Source of the DNA: Telopea speciosissima
Lineage: Eukaryota > Streptophyta > Magnoliopsida > Proteales > Proteaceae
Direction of reading: 5' to 3'
DNA length: 64,000 nucleotides
Assembly (NCBI RefSeq): GCF_018873765.1
Contig: NC_057923.1
Coordinates: 6,398,413 to 6,462,412 of the forward strand
Every line of letters begins with the position of its first letter. Position 1 is the stretch's first letter. The notes under the pieces are model-generated. The model was not told the origin of the DNA. It did no database searches and saw only the letters and a program-made list of their open reading frames with translations. This document shows positions 24,160 through 35,620 of the stretch, in pieces. Both the position numbers and the translations under genes were made by a program.

Positions 24160-24337
24160 CAATTTGGCTCTCCTCCAGCCGTGGCAGGAGTTGGAGGGAG
24201 CCCAGCAAAACAAGGTGGTTTTGGTCATTTCACAGGTAAAGTGGGTCTTATGAAATGATGAAACCCCCCCCTGTTTTTGGGTGTTTTGTTGGGCTGGACC
24301 CTCCAGCTCCCGCCACGGCTGGAGGAGAGCCATATCC
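24160..24337. mobile_element. Foldback MITE with perfect 9-bp target duplication
   Basis: A 178-bp element whose left arm GGCTCTCCTCCAGCCGTGGC and right arm GCCACGGCTGGAGGAGAGCC are exact complements; pairing continues inwards past GCCCAGCAAAAC. It is flanked on both sides by GTTGGATAT (24151-24159 and 24338-24346). Nine-base duplications point to the Mutator superfamily. It is non-coding. Confidence 0.8.
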
Positions 24338-24690
24338 GTTGGATATTAGATGGATCGGATTTGTTATTTTGAATCGATTATTTTATCTGGTTGATTGCAC
24401 TGTATGTAGGTCATTCATTTTTGAGGTAACTGCAGTTGAGGTCCAAAGGATTTCAATGGCGTTAGAGACCCTTAACTAGTCTTTTTTTTTTGGGAAATTT
24501 ACACATACCACCCCTGAGGTTTGACGAAAGGATATTTTCACCCCCCAGTTTTGGAAAATTCTGCGTACCCCTTGAGGTTTGCAAACGGTAACAAATAAGC
24601 CCATTCCGTCAGTTCTTGACTAACACTGTAAAAATTTAAAGTGAACTGATGGAATTGCCCCTTGCAAGAAACCAAAAAAAAAAAAAAAAA

Positions 24691-24734
24691 ACCTGCAACT
24701 CATCTTCCCCAACTGGGGAAGACGAGTTGCAGGT
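24691..24734. repeat. Palindrome 1 of 3 in the Mutator-like element
   Basis: A 44-bp near-perfect palindrome with arms ACCTGCAACTCATCTTCCCC and its complement. It lies just inside the left terminal repeat, after an A-run. Confidence 0.85.
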
Positions 24735-25584
24735 AGGGAACATCATAAATTCCAGATTTGTTGTCGCCTAGGACTGCTGGATTGATCCAAATTGATTACC
24801 CCATCACCGAACAACAACCCTGGATCATAATATACGCAATCTTATCTCCAATTCACGAAGAGCCTGTTTCCCAACTTGAAAACACAACCATCCGCCCTCT
24901 ATTTAGTTCATACAGTTATTAAAAACAAAAAAGAAAATTCTGATAATTGGTAATATTCAAGAATTGATGCTAAATACATCTCTTCTGTCTCTCCTAGGAT
25001 TTTCCCCATGGTAAACTTTGAATAAAATTTCATCTTGACAAACAATTCAGAGCTAAACATATGAGCAATTTGCGTTCAGAAAATGAATCAAATCAAAATC
25101 GCTTTCGAGAGAAATGTTCAGAAGTATCGAAGCAACAACAGAAACAGAGGAGAAGAAGAAGATGAAACAGTAACATAGGCGAACTTTTTTTTTCCTTCTG
25201 CAATCACTTCTGGAAAAGGCTATAATGTGAATCTGATTGAAAATATACTAAGTCAATCTCCTCGGAAACCCTAACCCTACTTTCTCCCTCCAAATCAAGT
25301 CTCAAGTCGGCGATTTTTCTCTCAAGAAAAAAACCCTCTCTGCTTCTAGTTCTACATCTATCAACGCCAACGATAATTCTAAGGAGAATGGTGGAACTCA
25401 TATCATTGGATTTGCTTGGAGAGACTTGAGTGAATTTCATTGCCGCCCAGATGGGTTTTTGTCTAGGTTTGCAGTGATGGCGAAGACGGTTTTTGCCGGT
25501 GACCAAACGGACTATAGTTGATTCCGGTGGGGTGTGAATTTTCCCGTTGATTTAGGGCTGGTGAGGTGTAAATTGATTTCCCAT

Positions 25585-25633
25585 ACCTGGAACTCATCTT
25601 CCCCAGTCGATTTTGGGAAAGATGAGTTGCAGG
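25585..25633. repeat. Palindrome 2 of 3 in the Mutator-like element
   Basis: A 49-bp version of the same palindrome with a GTCGAT centre. It lies immediately before the captured coding fragment. Confidence 0.85.
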
Positions 25634-25643
25634 ACTGAGCAAG

Positions 25644-25838
25644 ATGACCGTTCAGGAGAAGAGAATGCTGCCTGAGTTCAAGGGTAAGCATACCCGGTTC
25701 GTGTACAACGAGGATGACGAGATTGAAGGGGTAGAGGAGGTCTGTGTTTCTGCTATTTCACCTGGAGTCCTGCGTTTGAAGGGTTTACCCACTCCGGAAG
25801 GGAAGCACCTTCGCTTCCACCAGGAAGAAGAGGATTGA
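25644..25838 (+). pseudogene. Captured gene fragment inside the Mutator-like element
   Basis: An uninterrupted 64-codon frame, MTVQEKRMLPEFKGKHTRF...LPTPEGKHLRFHQEEED, with GC-rich, gene-like codon use unlike its surroundings. It is followed by a short UTR-like stretch with AATATAAA at about 25893 and a run of 12 A (25906-25917), as if copied from a polyadenylated mRNA. I do not recognise the parent protein; it reads like the C-terminal part of a small acidic plant protein. It lies between palindromes 2 and 3, so it was probably carried by the element. Whether it is expressed is unknown. Confidence 0.5.
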
Positions 25839-25957
25839 TTGATTGATTGATGATGGAGGCAGAAATTCTTATTCTGTTGTTGCAACCTCTTTAATATAAA
25901 AGTTCAAAAAAAAAAAATAGCAAGGATCGTGGAAGGATTTTGAAAGCTTTTCAAGAT

Positions 25958-26006
25958 ACCTGCAACTCATCTTTCCCAATCGATTTGGGGAAGATGAGTT
26001 GCAGGT
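25958..26006. repeat. Palindrome 3 of 3 in the Mutator-like element
   Basis: A 49-bp copy of the palindrome with an ATCGAT centre. It lies between the captured fragment and the right terminal repeat. Confidence 0.85.
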
Positions 26007-26280
26007 TTTTTTTTTTCTTTGTCATTTCATCCCATGTTTTTAACACCGTTAGTCATGAATTAACGGAATGGGCTTATTTGTTACCGTTTGCAAACCTCAG
26101 GGGGTACGCAGAATTTTCCAAAACTGGGGGGTGAAAATATCCTTTCGTCAAACCTCAAGGGTGGTATGTGTAAATTTCCCTTTTTTTTTTTGCTAATCAA
26201 GAGCCCATATGTCAGCTAAGACAAGCCAACAAAACCTACAACTACCAGAGGGAGGGAGGGAGGGTGGGTGCCTTTTAAAT

Positions 26281-26525
26281 TTTCAATGGCACAAATGTGA
26301 CTTGGAGAGTCTATCTCATGATCTTCTGGGGACATGCACTTCAATTGGCAAGCCACCGGTTGAAAAAAAAAAACTAGTCGTTTTTTTTCCTTTCTAGAAA
26401 AAGGTTTTTCTAGTCTAGGAATACAAATCCAAGTGAAAGGGTGACTTTTAATGGGATAAATGTGACCAAGGAGAGTCTATCTCATGACCTCCTGGAGGCA
26501 TGCACTTCAACTGGAAAGCTATTAA
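26281..26525. repeat. Imperfect direct repeat pair
   Basis: About 75 bp around GAGAGTCTATCTCATGA and CATGCACTTCAA occurs at about 26281-26358 and again at about 26450-26525 with several differences. No coding content. It looks like an old local duplication. Confidence 0.6.
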
Positions 26526-26866
26526 ACGGTTTAAAGTGATGGTAAATTGTTTAAACATAAACAAATATTAGTAATATGTAATGAAATAATAAATAATTAG
26601 TATATATGTAATCATAAGATAAATAATATTTTAAAGAAAACATATAAGGATGCAATTCATATTTCCATTTCAAGAAAAAAAATTATAAGGCATGTAATAA
26701 AAAGTAACGTTTGAATAAAAAAAAGTTAAAAAACCGTATAAAATCATTCCAAACCGATTAAATCGAAACGTTTATAAATGGTTTTGGTTTTAACATGTGA
26801 AACCCTTTAGTAAACAGTTTGGTTTTGGTTTTACCTAAAAAAACTTGCACAGAACCGTTTAACACC
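26526..26866. repeat. hAT-like remains
   Basis: AT-rich stretch bounded by AAACGGTTTAAA-like and AACCGTTTAACACCCTTG-like words resembling degraded hAT-type ends. No target duplication was found and the assignment is tentative. Confidence 0.3.
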
Positions 26867-26918
26867 CTTGTTATGCGCTTGGTAAAGTTGTGAAGCGTTA
26901 AAAAGTCCATTCTATCAG

Positions 26919-27330
26919 AAGGTCTGAAATTCGGTACTCGTACCGAACCTGTATGGTTCCGGTTTGGTTTTGGTTCCTAGTCGGTTTCTACACAATTTGG
27001 TTCTGGTTCTTGTAATTGGTTTATATTATAATATTATAGTATTATAAAATCTAATACTAATACTAGTAAAATATGTATTATAATATATTAATATTTTATT
27101 ATAAAATATTAGCATTATACTATATTAATGTACTATAATATATTGTACCCAAATTTGATTGGGTTTCTGTTCTAATGGATGGTTCCTATGTTGGATCCGA
27201 AAAGTGATCAAGAAAGTGATCAAGTCTCGCCTTAGTTTTGGACTCTAACTAAAATATATTAGGTTTTGTTTAGTTCGATTCTAGTTATTTGGTTTCGGTT
27301 TCCAATTTCAATTCCAATTGGACACCCTTA
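26919..27330. mobile_element. hAT-like non-autonomous element, old
   Basis: The right end reads CCAATTGGACACCCTTA and the left end AAGGTCTGAAATTCGG is a weak inverted match. GGTTCCGGTTTGG words are frequent near both. Its right half is shared with the related segment at 39717-39980, so it inserted before that duplication. It is non-coding. Confidence 0.45.
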
Positions 27331-27480
27331 CTTTTTAGGCAAAGTACATTCGTGTTGTGTTGTTCGTGACGTTGTAGCAACATCGTTGGTTCTTATATCA
27401 TTCTATATGAGAAGTGAGAAGCCGAGAAGTCGATGTTGCTCCTTCTGCTCCCTTTTCTTCTTCGAAAGGGATCCCGAAGT
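27050..27480 (+). repeat. Diverged copy of the 5' region of the gene at 40108
   Basis: This stretch aligns, in the same orientation, with 39717-40115, the promoter and 5' UTR of the 1693-aa protein gene. Shared landmarks are CCTATGTTGGATCC, TTATATCATTCTATATGAG, GAGAAGTGAGAAG and TGCTCCTTCT. Agreement stops around the start codon, which is missing here (GAAAGGGATCCCG against GCGAAAGGGAAAGGG). It is therefore a truncated, gene-less duplicate now about 12 kb away because of the LINE/LTR insertions. Confidence 0.75.
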
Positions 27481-27727
27481 CGGAGAGGGAGGGAGAGGGG
27501 AACGGGAGCTGGGCGGCCCGGATTGGGTAGCTAGAGATTTGGTAAAGTATTATTAGTTTGTGAAATTACAATATAAATCCTTTATATTTTGAATAACATA
27601 GATGAAAAGTGAGACTAAAAAAGTTATAGTGAAATGAATTGTTTCACTGGGCGTAGTGACAAGAAAGAAACTACATGTATTAATATAGAGAGTGAAGTCA
27701 TTACTATAGTGTATTAATATACTATAG

Positions 27728-27758
<31 letters not shown>

Positions 27759-27777
27759 TTTTTGGTCGAAAGAAAAT

Positions 27778-29740
27778 TTATTGAAGAGAACGGGAGGCAC
27801 TCCTGGCGTCTGAGACAGTATCCTCAGCTAACCAGGGATCGGAAATGGGCCAAACCATCCTTCCCGAAACGGATAGGGCCCTCCTGGCAAGGCAATCTGC
27901 AATAGAATTAGCAGTCCTTGAAACAAAAATAAAACTGCAGTCATCCAAGTAAGACATGATGTGCCGAATATCCTCCAAGATCGGCAAAACCTTCAGATCA
28001 GCAGGCTTCAAAGGGTCCTGGAGATAAGAAATGACCTGCATACTATCACTCTCCACCATGACAGAGAGAGTACCTTTTGAAATCGCCTCTAACAGACCTT
28101 CTCGAATCGCCATAGCCTCTCCAACTAGGATATCATCAAAGGGGAGTGGGTTGGGGACCGTAATACAGCATTTACCTTCATGATCACGAATTAAGAAACC
28201 CACCCCTCCCCGCTTCAAGACCGAGCCGAAGGAAGCATTGCAACTGATCTTATAAAAGCCAGCCGGGGGGGGGACCATGCCATACAAGATGATACATGAC
28301 CATGCACAGACTCGATCTGCGAAGAGGCTTGTCCATTACAGGCATTTAAGAACTCACCACAAGCTTTGTGGGTAGCCTGCACTACATCCTCCCCTATCCA
28401 AGACCTACCTCCAAAGACCAAGTCATTCCTAGAAATCCACAGGTACCACAACACAAAACAACAAAGTGCTGTAACTTCCTTGAAGCTTGCTTTGCCGCGA
28501 GCCAAAAGGGACCCCCAACCATTTATAAATTGATGGAGTTCAAGGTTGCTGTCACCAGACATCAGAGAGCTTAAGTTGCACCCAAACCAAATAGCATGGG
28601 CGAAGGTGCAATGAAGCAAAATGTGATCAATTGATTCCTCAGGTTCGCCACACCTACGACGGTGAGTATCAATAGGTATACGACGTTGGTGGAGCGCAGC
28701 AGCAAAGGCCAAACCACCAGCCACAGCACGCCAGATAAAGGTTCTTATTTTGGGCATGGTGTGGCTGGACCAAATTCTCTTCCAAACAGTAGACGGCACA
28801 ACCTCCCAAGAATGCGACTTACCCGTTGACGGAGCTACTGCCTCATGAGCCTCCCTTTGATTGTAAAGGAGGTGGTATGCACTCTTCACCGAATAAACAC
28901 CATTTTTAGTAGCTCCCCAAAGCAAGGTATCGTTTCTAGGAAACATGCTTAGCTGGATTTTCAAAATTGCTTCACGATCACTGGGGTGGAAAATTTTTTC
29001 AAGACTCTCAACCTTCCAACATCTGTTGGGCTAATCGATCAAACCCGCTACCAAATGAGGGGGATTAGCCTCGGTAGGGGGTGTTGCACCCGAAAACCAG
29101 GGAGAGAGGGAATCCAGTTATCCGACCAGATCTGAACCGATTCACCCCCTCCAATCTTCCATAGCAACCCATCTTTCAACACTCTATGCCCTTCGAGAAG
29201 ACTCCTCCAAGCCCAAGATGGGCTAGCACCTAACTTAGCAGACAGAAAATCTCCATTAGGAAAATACACAGCTTTCATAAACCTCCCCCACATTGAGTCT
29301 GGTTCAGCCCAAAGTCTCCAAGCCATCCGAGAGAGAAGAGCTTTATTTTGCAATCCAGGATCATGAAATCCTAAACCACCTCTTTCTTTAGATCTGCACA
29401 AGCGCCTCCAAGATATCCAATGAATTTTTTGCTTGTCTGAAGCGTCACCCCAGAAGAAATTAGAGGCTTCCTTACGAATCCGAGCATGATGGGAAGCGGG
29501 AAGTTCGAAATGGGAGTTGGAGTAATTTCCAATGGAGAGAGCCACAGACTTAAGCATAATTTCCTTCCCCGCATGTGATAGCAGCTTATTCTTCCAACTT
29601 GAAAAACGTCGCCCCACCTTAACTGCCAAGTCCTGAAAAAGGGAGGTTTTGGAAACCCCAAAATCCACAGGCAACCCCAAGTATTTAGAAGGACCCTTGG
29701 CATAGGACACCTTCAGAATACGGGAAAACCATCTCTTGAA
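27778..29740 (-). pseudogene. L1 ORF2, C-terminal half
   Basis: On the minus strand: end of reverse transcriptase (SYAKGPSKYLGLPVDFG), then WKNKLLSHAGKEIMLKSV and NFFWGDASDKQKIHWISW. Next is a zinc-binding RVT domain (WKRIWSSHTMPKIRTFIWRA, CGEPEESIDHILLHC). Last comes RNase H (GEAMAIREGL, VESDSMQVISYL, RTANSIADCLARRA). The first RNase H catalytic Asp position reads Asn (KISCNASF). At least two frame breaks separate these parts, near 29048 and 28215-28290. It joins the 37396-39617 half across the LTR insertion. Confidence 0.85.
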
Positions 29741-29745
29741 GCGGC

Positions 29746-31513
29746 TGTTTGCAAGAAATAATTAACCGCAAGCGTACGGGTCAATCGTAGCTACAGGTCG
29801 AACACGAGGAGGTCAACCTTGAATAAATTTCCACTTTTAATTAACGCGAAGTGTACAACTTACCAAATATAGAAACAACCTAGATATGGAAACTACCAAT
29901 TATGGAAATTACCAAATATAGAAGCAACTAAATTACCAAAGATAACAAATTAAAAATAGAAACTCGGCAACCGCTAAGGAAATGGATGAATTAAAAGCAA
30001 GAAAGTCACTTGGGAATGGGTTCCACCATGAGAATTAGGGGCGGATCAACGACTAGCATATTAGGACAAAGCATGCATACGGCCTAGGTCGATAAGATAT
30101 GCGGCACGGCTCATATACGGTTAACATATCCTATGAAAATAGTGCTCATACAACATACAATGTAAACAAAAAAATAATACATGAACATAATGGTGTCACA
30201 ATGGATACGGCTAACGAACATGTATATATTTTCCCTTAGAATGACATACAAGTTGTGGACGGTCATCCATTGTAAGTCTAATATTGATCATGTCCATTAA
30301 TCACATAAACAATGCTAGCCATCAATTCTTCCTTCTCTCATGTTTTCACCCACTCCCAAGAGGAGAGGTTTAGCTAGCCATGAAAGCAATGACGAGGAGC
30401 GAAGGATTGATGGAGAAAAAGACATAGAAATTACTAAAACTAAAGTTTATAAGAAGAAGAACTTAGCTGATTCGAATAACTCCAATGAAGATGATTCCGT
30501 CACTTGAATCCCATCACTTGAAGGCGCATCCAATATTAAAGAACAAATTACCAAAGTATATAATGAAAATTACACATATGATCTTAGGGATGGGAAATAA
30601 AAATTATCCTAACAATGATTCTAAAAATTACATATGATAACCTAAATACATAAGATCTAAAAAAAAACTCAAAAGAAAAGGAAGATGAGAGAATCGGGAA
30701 TGGGAAGAGAGAGTTATCTAAAACTTCAATTAAAACCAAAAAGTTGAAGAGAAAAACGAATTGGAAGCTTGCTGTTCATTACATGAAAGAGAAATAAGAA
30801 CGAAGACCAATAGAAGAAACATAAAAATCCCAAAGAAAGCTCTCTCGAGAAAAGGGCGTTTGCTGTTCTTATATGCCCATCGTGCTCTGTGTGATGTCCT
30901 CTCTACCGTTCTTTCTTTACAAAGGAAGTGAACTCCCAATTGGAAACTACTAAAACCGTGGTTGATTCCCTTCCAATTCCAACTCCCTAAAATCCATGTG
31001 AGAATGAGAGAGAGAATTTTAATTCTTAATCTACAACGTGTTATCATATGAGAGAGAGTGAGAGATTTCTTTCTCTTTTTTTATTTTTTTATTTTCTATT
31101 CCTTCATCATAAATAACTTCACTAAAATTCATTATTGGGCTATATCTTTGTATCCCGAGCCCAAATGGAACCAGCCCGAGAATTAAAGTTGCACCGTTTT
31201 GAATTCAGGACGATATGAGCCCAATATCCACTATTTTCTGAAAGATTCTCAATTTATCAAAATTACCCTTATGCCCCTATGCTTGATTTTACTCTCTTCT
31301 TCTTCTTCTTCTCTTAACTCGGATCGACTTGCTCTGGTCTTCACTCCTGTTTTCATTGAATCTTCTTCTTTTCAGCTCCTTTAGCTTTATTACTCCACTT
31401 CTATTAAAATTATCCTAAAACACGAAAACACAGAAAATACCTCGAGTAGCTCCGTAAAATGTGAGTAAAATGCATGCTTATGACCCTAAGATTTCACACA
31501 TTCGTGCTCATCG
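29746..31513 (-). repeat. LTR (downstream LTR of the Gypsy element)
   Basis: A 1768-bp copy starting TGTTTGCAAGAAATAATTAA, about 99% identical to 35621-37390. Because the element reads on the minus strand this is its 3' LTR. Confidence 0.92.
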
Positions 31514-33450
31514 ATTCCCCACACTTAGACTTTGCTCGTCCTCGAGTAAAGCAAAAGACAAACTAACCTAGAATACAAAAAGAATCTAACTCACTTTCGT
31601 AGGAATCACGGTTGCACTTAGCACGTGCAACAAGCCTTTAAACCCCTAGGTTACCCCTAGTGAACGAGTTGTGTCTCGTGAGTGTTTGCAGTGAATAAAC
31701 ACACAAAATTCAATTTGTAAATCCATACTATGGCCAAGATAAAGAATGCAGCCCCAAGATAATTTACTTTGAGATTTTCTAGATGTTCCCCACACTTGAA
31801 CTTTATTATCCCACTGCAGTTGGAGAAGCTGTCATACATCTAACTTAGAGAGGTTTGGGGTAGGGTGAGTCACTTTGTTTTCCTTGAGATTAGATCGAGT
31901 AGGTCATCTAGGCTACAAAAGATTTCAACTCGGAACCTTGGTAGAACCTTTAAACACATACACAATTTCAATTTCACTTTGATTTTACTTGCCATATTTT
32001 TCTAAGTATTGAACTCAAATGTCCCTCCACTACAATTGGCTTGAATGACATGCAAGGCTTGCACAGACACCCAAGTTACTAAGTAGGGTTGGAATAGATT
32101 CTCAGTGCATATATCATTTGATTGTCACATTGTGGCTTTAGACATTGATGCGTATGAGTTCAAACTTCTTTTTTTTTTTTTTTTTTTTTTTCCAAGACAC
32201 ATTACTCCAATCCGTGCAATGTCTTGACTTCTTAAGCTTTCTAGGTGGCTCTTGTAGCGAGTTTTAGGCCAATCACTCTCAAACCAGGACGACTTTAAGG
32301 AATTAGGTGTAAACACCCCTCGGGCTTACTTACTCAAACCAAATAGGCTACAAGCCAAGACTGGATCAAAGAGTAAATAATTTTTTTTCTTGGCAATCGC
32401 TATATCATGCAAGTATATCATGGTTCAACCTTAGCACCTAGCCAAAACTCGTGTAACAGGATGACTAACAAAATCGGCTCTCTTAGTAGACAGCGTACTT
32501 TCAAAGAATTTAAAATCCCTTTGATCGGTATATTTCAATTCCCTTCTCAATGGAATTTTTATTACTTCAAAGTGTAGGGTATTTTGGATGCTCTCAAAGT
32601 CTTTCAGAAAAGTAAACTAAAGAGGCTACACACTCGCTCTCAAACCAAAGTAAAGACTACAATTTAATGAAATCCCCCCCATACCTAAATGATGCAGTGT
32701 CCCCAATGCATGAAAAAAATAATAATAATAAAAAAATAAGGACAAAGAAGAGGGGCGACCGGATATGATCATGGTGGCTCAAAATAAGGAGGTGCATGGA
32801 AATCCATGACCTCGTAAGAATGTGGTGAAGAAAGTGGCATGAGAGAGGAATTAAAAGATGTGCTAGAGATTGTAGAGTGTGTACCCTTACCCGGATCAAA
32901 TATTACGGGGCCTCCATTGTGTTGTTGGGACAACACCTCTTGTTCCTTTTAGGCGGTTCACTGGTGGTGACTTGGGAAGAGAAGTAGATAGATTACCATC
33001 GGCTCAACAGGTGGTGGCTTGGTCCACAAGTTAGAAGGCTCTCCCCATACTTGGATTGAGGCAAGTCCTCTAGACATTGATTAATACCGTGTTAAGAGCG
33101 ATTGCAACCAAATCGGGTGGTTCAAAAATTAGATGCACGTCTTCATCTAAGCATGGTTGCTTTCCCAATCGAAAGACATTAAAATCACGAGATGCATTCC
33201 CAAAAGACAGCCTCATCGGACCATTCCTACAATTGATCGAGCATTGCTAGTAGCTAAGAAAGGTCTACCAAGGATAATTGGGATTTGACCTTTGATATTG
33301 GTCACGAGTTGGGTATCTAGGACTATGAAATCCACGGGAAAAGAAATTCCCCAACTTTTAATAACACATCCTCAATTACTCCTTGGGAGTCTTGGTGATC
33401 TATCTCGCCAATTGTAATGTGACGAGATGTAGGCTTAAGGTCTCCTAAAC

Positions 33451-33660
33451 CTAATTGTTGATACCTGAATATGGCAATAAATTGACACTAGCTCCTAGAT
33501 CAAGAAGGGCATGGTGAATTCTAGTGTTACCAATCATACATGAGATAGTTGGGCAACCAGGATCCTTATACTTAGCCACTATCTCATTGTGTGTGAACGA
33601 GCTCACATTGGCGATCGGGAAGGCTTTCTTAGGTACATTGATTTTTCTTTTCGAGTACAC
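33451..33660 (-). other. Protease-like part of the Gypsy element
   Basis: The frame contains KDPGCPTISCMIGNTRIHHA followed by LDLGASVNLLP, the active-site region of a retroelement aspartic protease. Fossil fragment. Confidence 0.75.
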
Positions 33661-34924
33661 AAGTCCTTGAGGACCTTTGCATAGGTAGGTACACAGGAAA
33701 TAGCATCTAAAAGAGGGATGTTAACTTGCACACTTTTTAGGACATTTAAAAATTTTTCAATAATTGCATCCGTCTTGTTGCTTTTAAGCCTATTGGGAAA
33801 TGGAGCCTTAGAGACATAAGTCTTCTCGGTGGCTCTTCATGTTTCTCTTCACTAACCACTATAGGTTCATCGAGGACGAACCTTGGACGGGGGCTGATCA
33901 TTCACAACTATGGGAGGGTCATGTGGGACACTTACAATGGGAGGTGGATGAGGAAGATTCACAATATCAACAGGAGGCTCGAGAAGTTACGGGAGTTGGT
34001 TGAATTGGAACCTCTTGTTGGTACTCACGTCCACTTCTCGAGCATATATGGCATTGCATTGAGTAGAGGGTTCGAGTGGTATGGACTCGATGGATAGAGT
34101 TCAGGTGAGTGTGAGGTGGATGGGATACGAGAGGTCCTAGGGTTCGGATCTTGCGACTCTGCATCTTACCCTTTTCCCTTTCATGGAGAGTATTGGTCGG
34201 TTGAGAGATTTGCCTCTCTATGTTATGTTGGCTGGTCATGAATGTGCTCATGAGAAGCTCCATACTCTTCTCAAGGAATTTATCTGGTAGACTCATCACT
34301 ATTTTTCAAAAATTCAGGTGGTTCTTTGATTTATCATTGGGGTTGGTGGTGTGGGTCGGAGATGATTGGGAGGGGGACAAATATAGGGTTAGTCTGTGGG
34401 GAGCAAGCGAGCCTTGGATTGGAAGGTGGAATGCGGATGGACCAACTTGATTGGGGCCTTGGTTCCATGAGAAGTTAGGGTGATTTCTCCACCCAGGATC
34501 ATAGGTTCCACTATAAGGATTGTTCATTCCATGCACACTCTCATAGATTCCATGCCCACTAGACCGATTAGGGCACTCATCCATCACATGTGATGAGGAT
34601 TGGTATCCGATATACAAAGGGGCGATCGATAAACCTGATTTATCGGGAAGGTCCCTTGGTCATTATGGCTTCTAGTCTTGTAATAAGACTATCCAACGAG
34701 CCTCTTTGGCTACGATTCCCTCTACCAAAAATCCCTCACCGAGTTTTCATTTTCATGAGTGGATTCCCACTCTACTGGTCTTGTCCGCTAAGTCAACCAA
34801 AAACTCCCAAGCTTGATTTTCATCGGTGAATGATGTGAATCCGATTGGGCACATGGATTCCACCAAGCTGCTTGGTTTGATAATCTATACCCTCATAGAT
34901 GATTTGACACGAGATGCCAAGTAT

Positions 34925-35341
34925 CTAGGCCATGGTGAGGACACTCTTGAAGAAGGTTGTTGAATCTCTCCATGAATTTGGAGAATGATTCATTTGGCTG
35001 TGTGCGAAGCTGAGAATGTCATTCCTAATCCTATTGGTCTTATGCAAGGGAAAGAACTTCTTTAGGAAGACAAGCGTAAATTGATCCCACGTAGTTATTG
35101 AGTCTCTAGGCAAACCATAGAGCCACTTTTTACCTTGATCCTTAAGTGCAAAGGGGATGAATCTCAACTTAACCGCATCATCAGTCAATTGTTGCATCTT
35201 AATGAGCACACATACCTCCTCAAACTCCCTAAGAAACAAATATGCATCTTCGTTAGCTACCCCATGAAAGTGGGGCAACATACTAATGAAATTAGATTTA
35301 AGCTCGTAATTGTTTCCACAGGCGGCGGGTAGCGAATGCAT
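34925..35341 (-). other. Gag-like part of the Gypsy element
   Basis: A retrotransposon gag core with LREFEEVCVLIKMQQLTDD, KLRFIPFALKDQGKKWLYGL and TTWDQFTLVFLKKFFP. Fossil fragment. Confidence 0.8.
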
Positions 35342-35508
35342 GAGGGTTGTGCAGCCCGTGCGGGATAAAGCGGTCCCTAAGGGTCATAGGTTGCCTCTCT
35401 CCTTCCTCAACCATGGTTGGAATCTCAATTCGTTCTATCCGGTTCTTAGAATTCCTCACCCAAACAAGCATACAAAAGCCACAATCCGAAATTAAAGCAC
35501 TCCTCAAA

Positions 35509-35555
<47 letters not shown>

Positions 35556-35620
35556 AAAACACTACGAATCAATTAAAATAGGAAACTAAACAAGCGTCAC
35601 CTCCCGGCGGCGCAAAAACT

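Larger units (their letters stand above)
24492..26180. mobile_element. Non-autonomous Mutator-like element (Pack-MULE type)
   Basis: A 1689-bp element with about 140-bp terminal inverted repeats (24492-24633 and 26040-26180) that are more than 90% identical. Each begins GGGAAATTTACACATACCAC, the usual start of a widespread plant Mutator-like group. T-runs of 10-11 bases lie directly outside both ends, fitting a 9-10 bp target duplication of T. No transposase is present. The inside holds three palindromes and a captured coding piece (25644-25838) followed by a poly(A) run. The high TIR identity suggests a fairly recent insertion. Confidence 0.85.

Noticed and set aside
25204-25506. 100-codon minus-strand frame inside the Mutator-like element
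   Set aside because: No recognisable domain. The plus strand here looks like a captured 5' UTR, but evidence is too thin for a gene.
27266-27556. 96-codon frame in the duplicated leader
   Set aside because: The matching region at 39900-40107 is promoter and leader of the intact gene; the frame has no similarity to its protein.
28215-29710. LINE frames considered as host genes
   Set aside because: Zinc-binding RVT, RNase H and RT motifs identify them as L1 ORF2 pieces within a flanked insertion.
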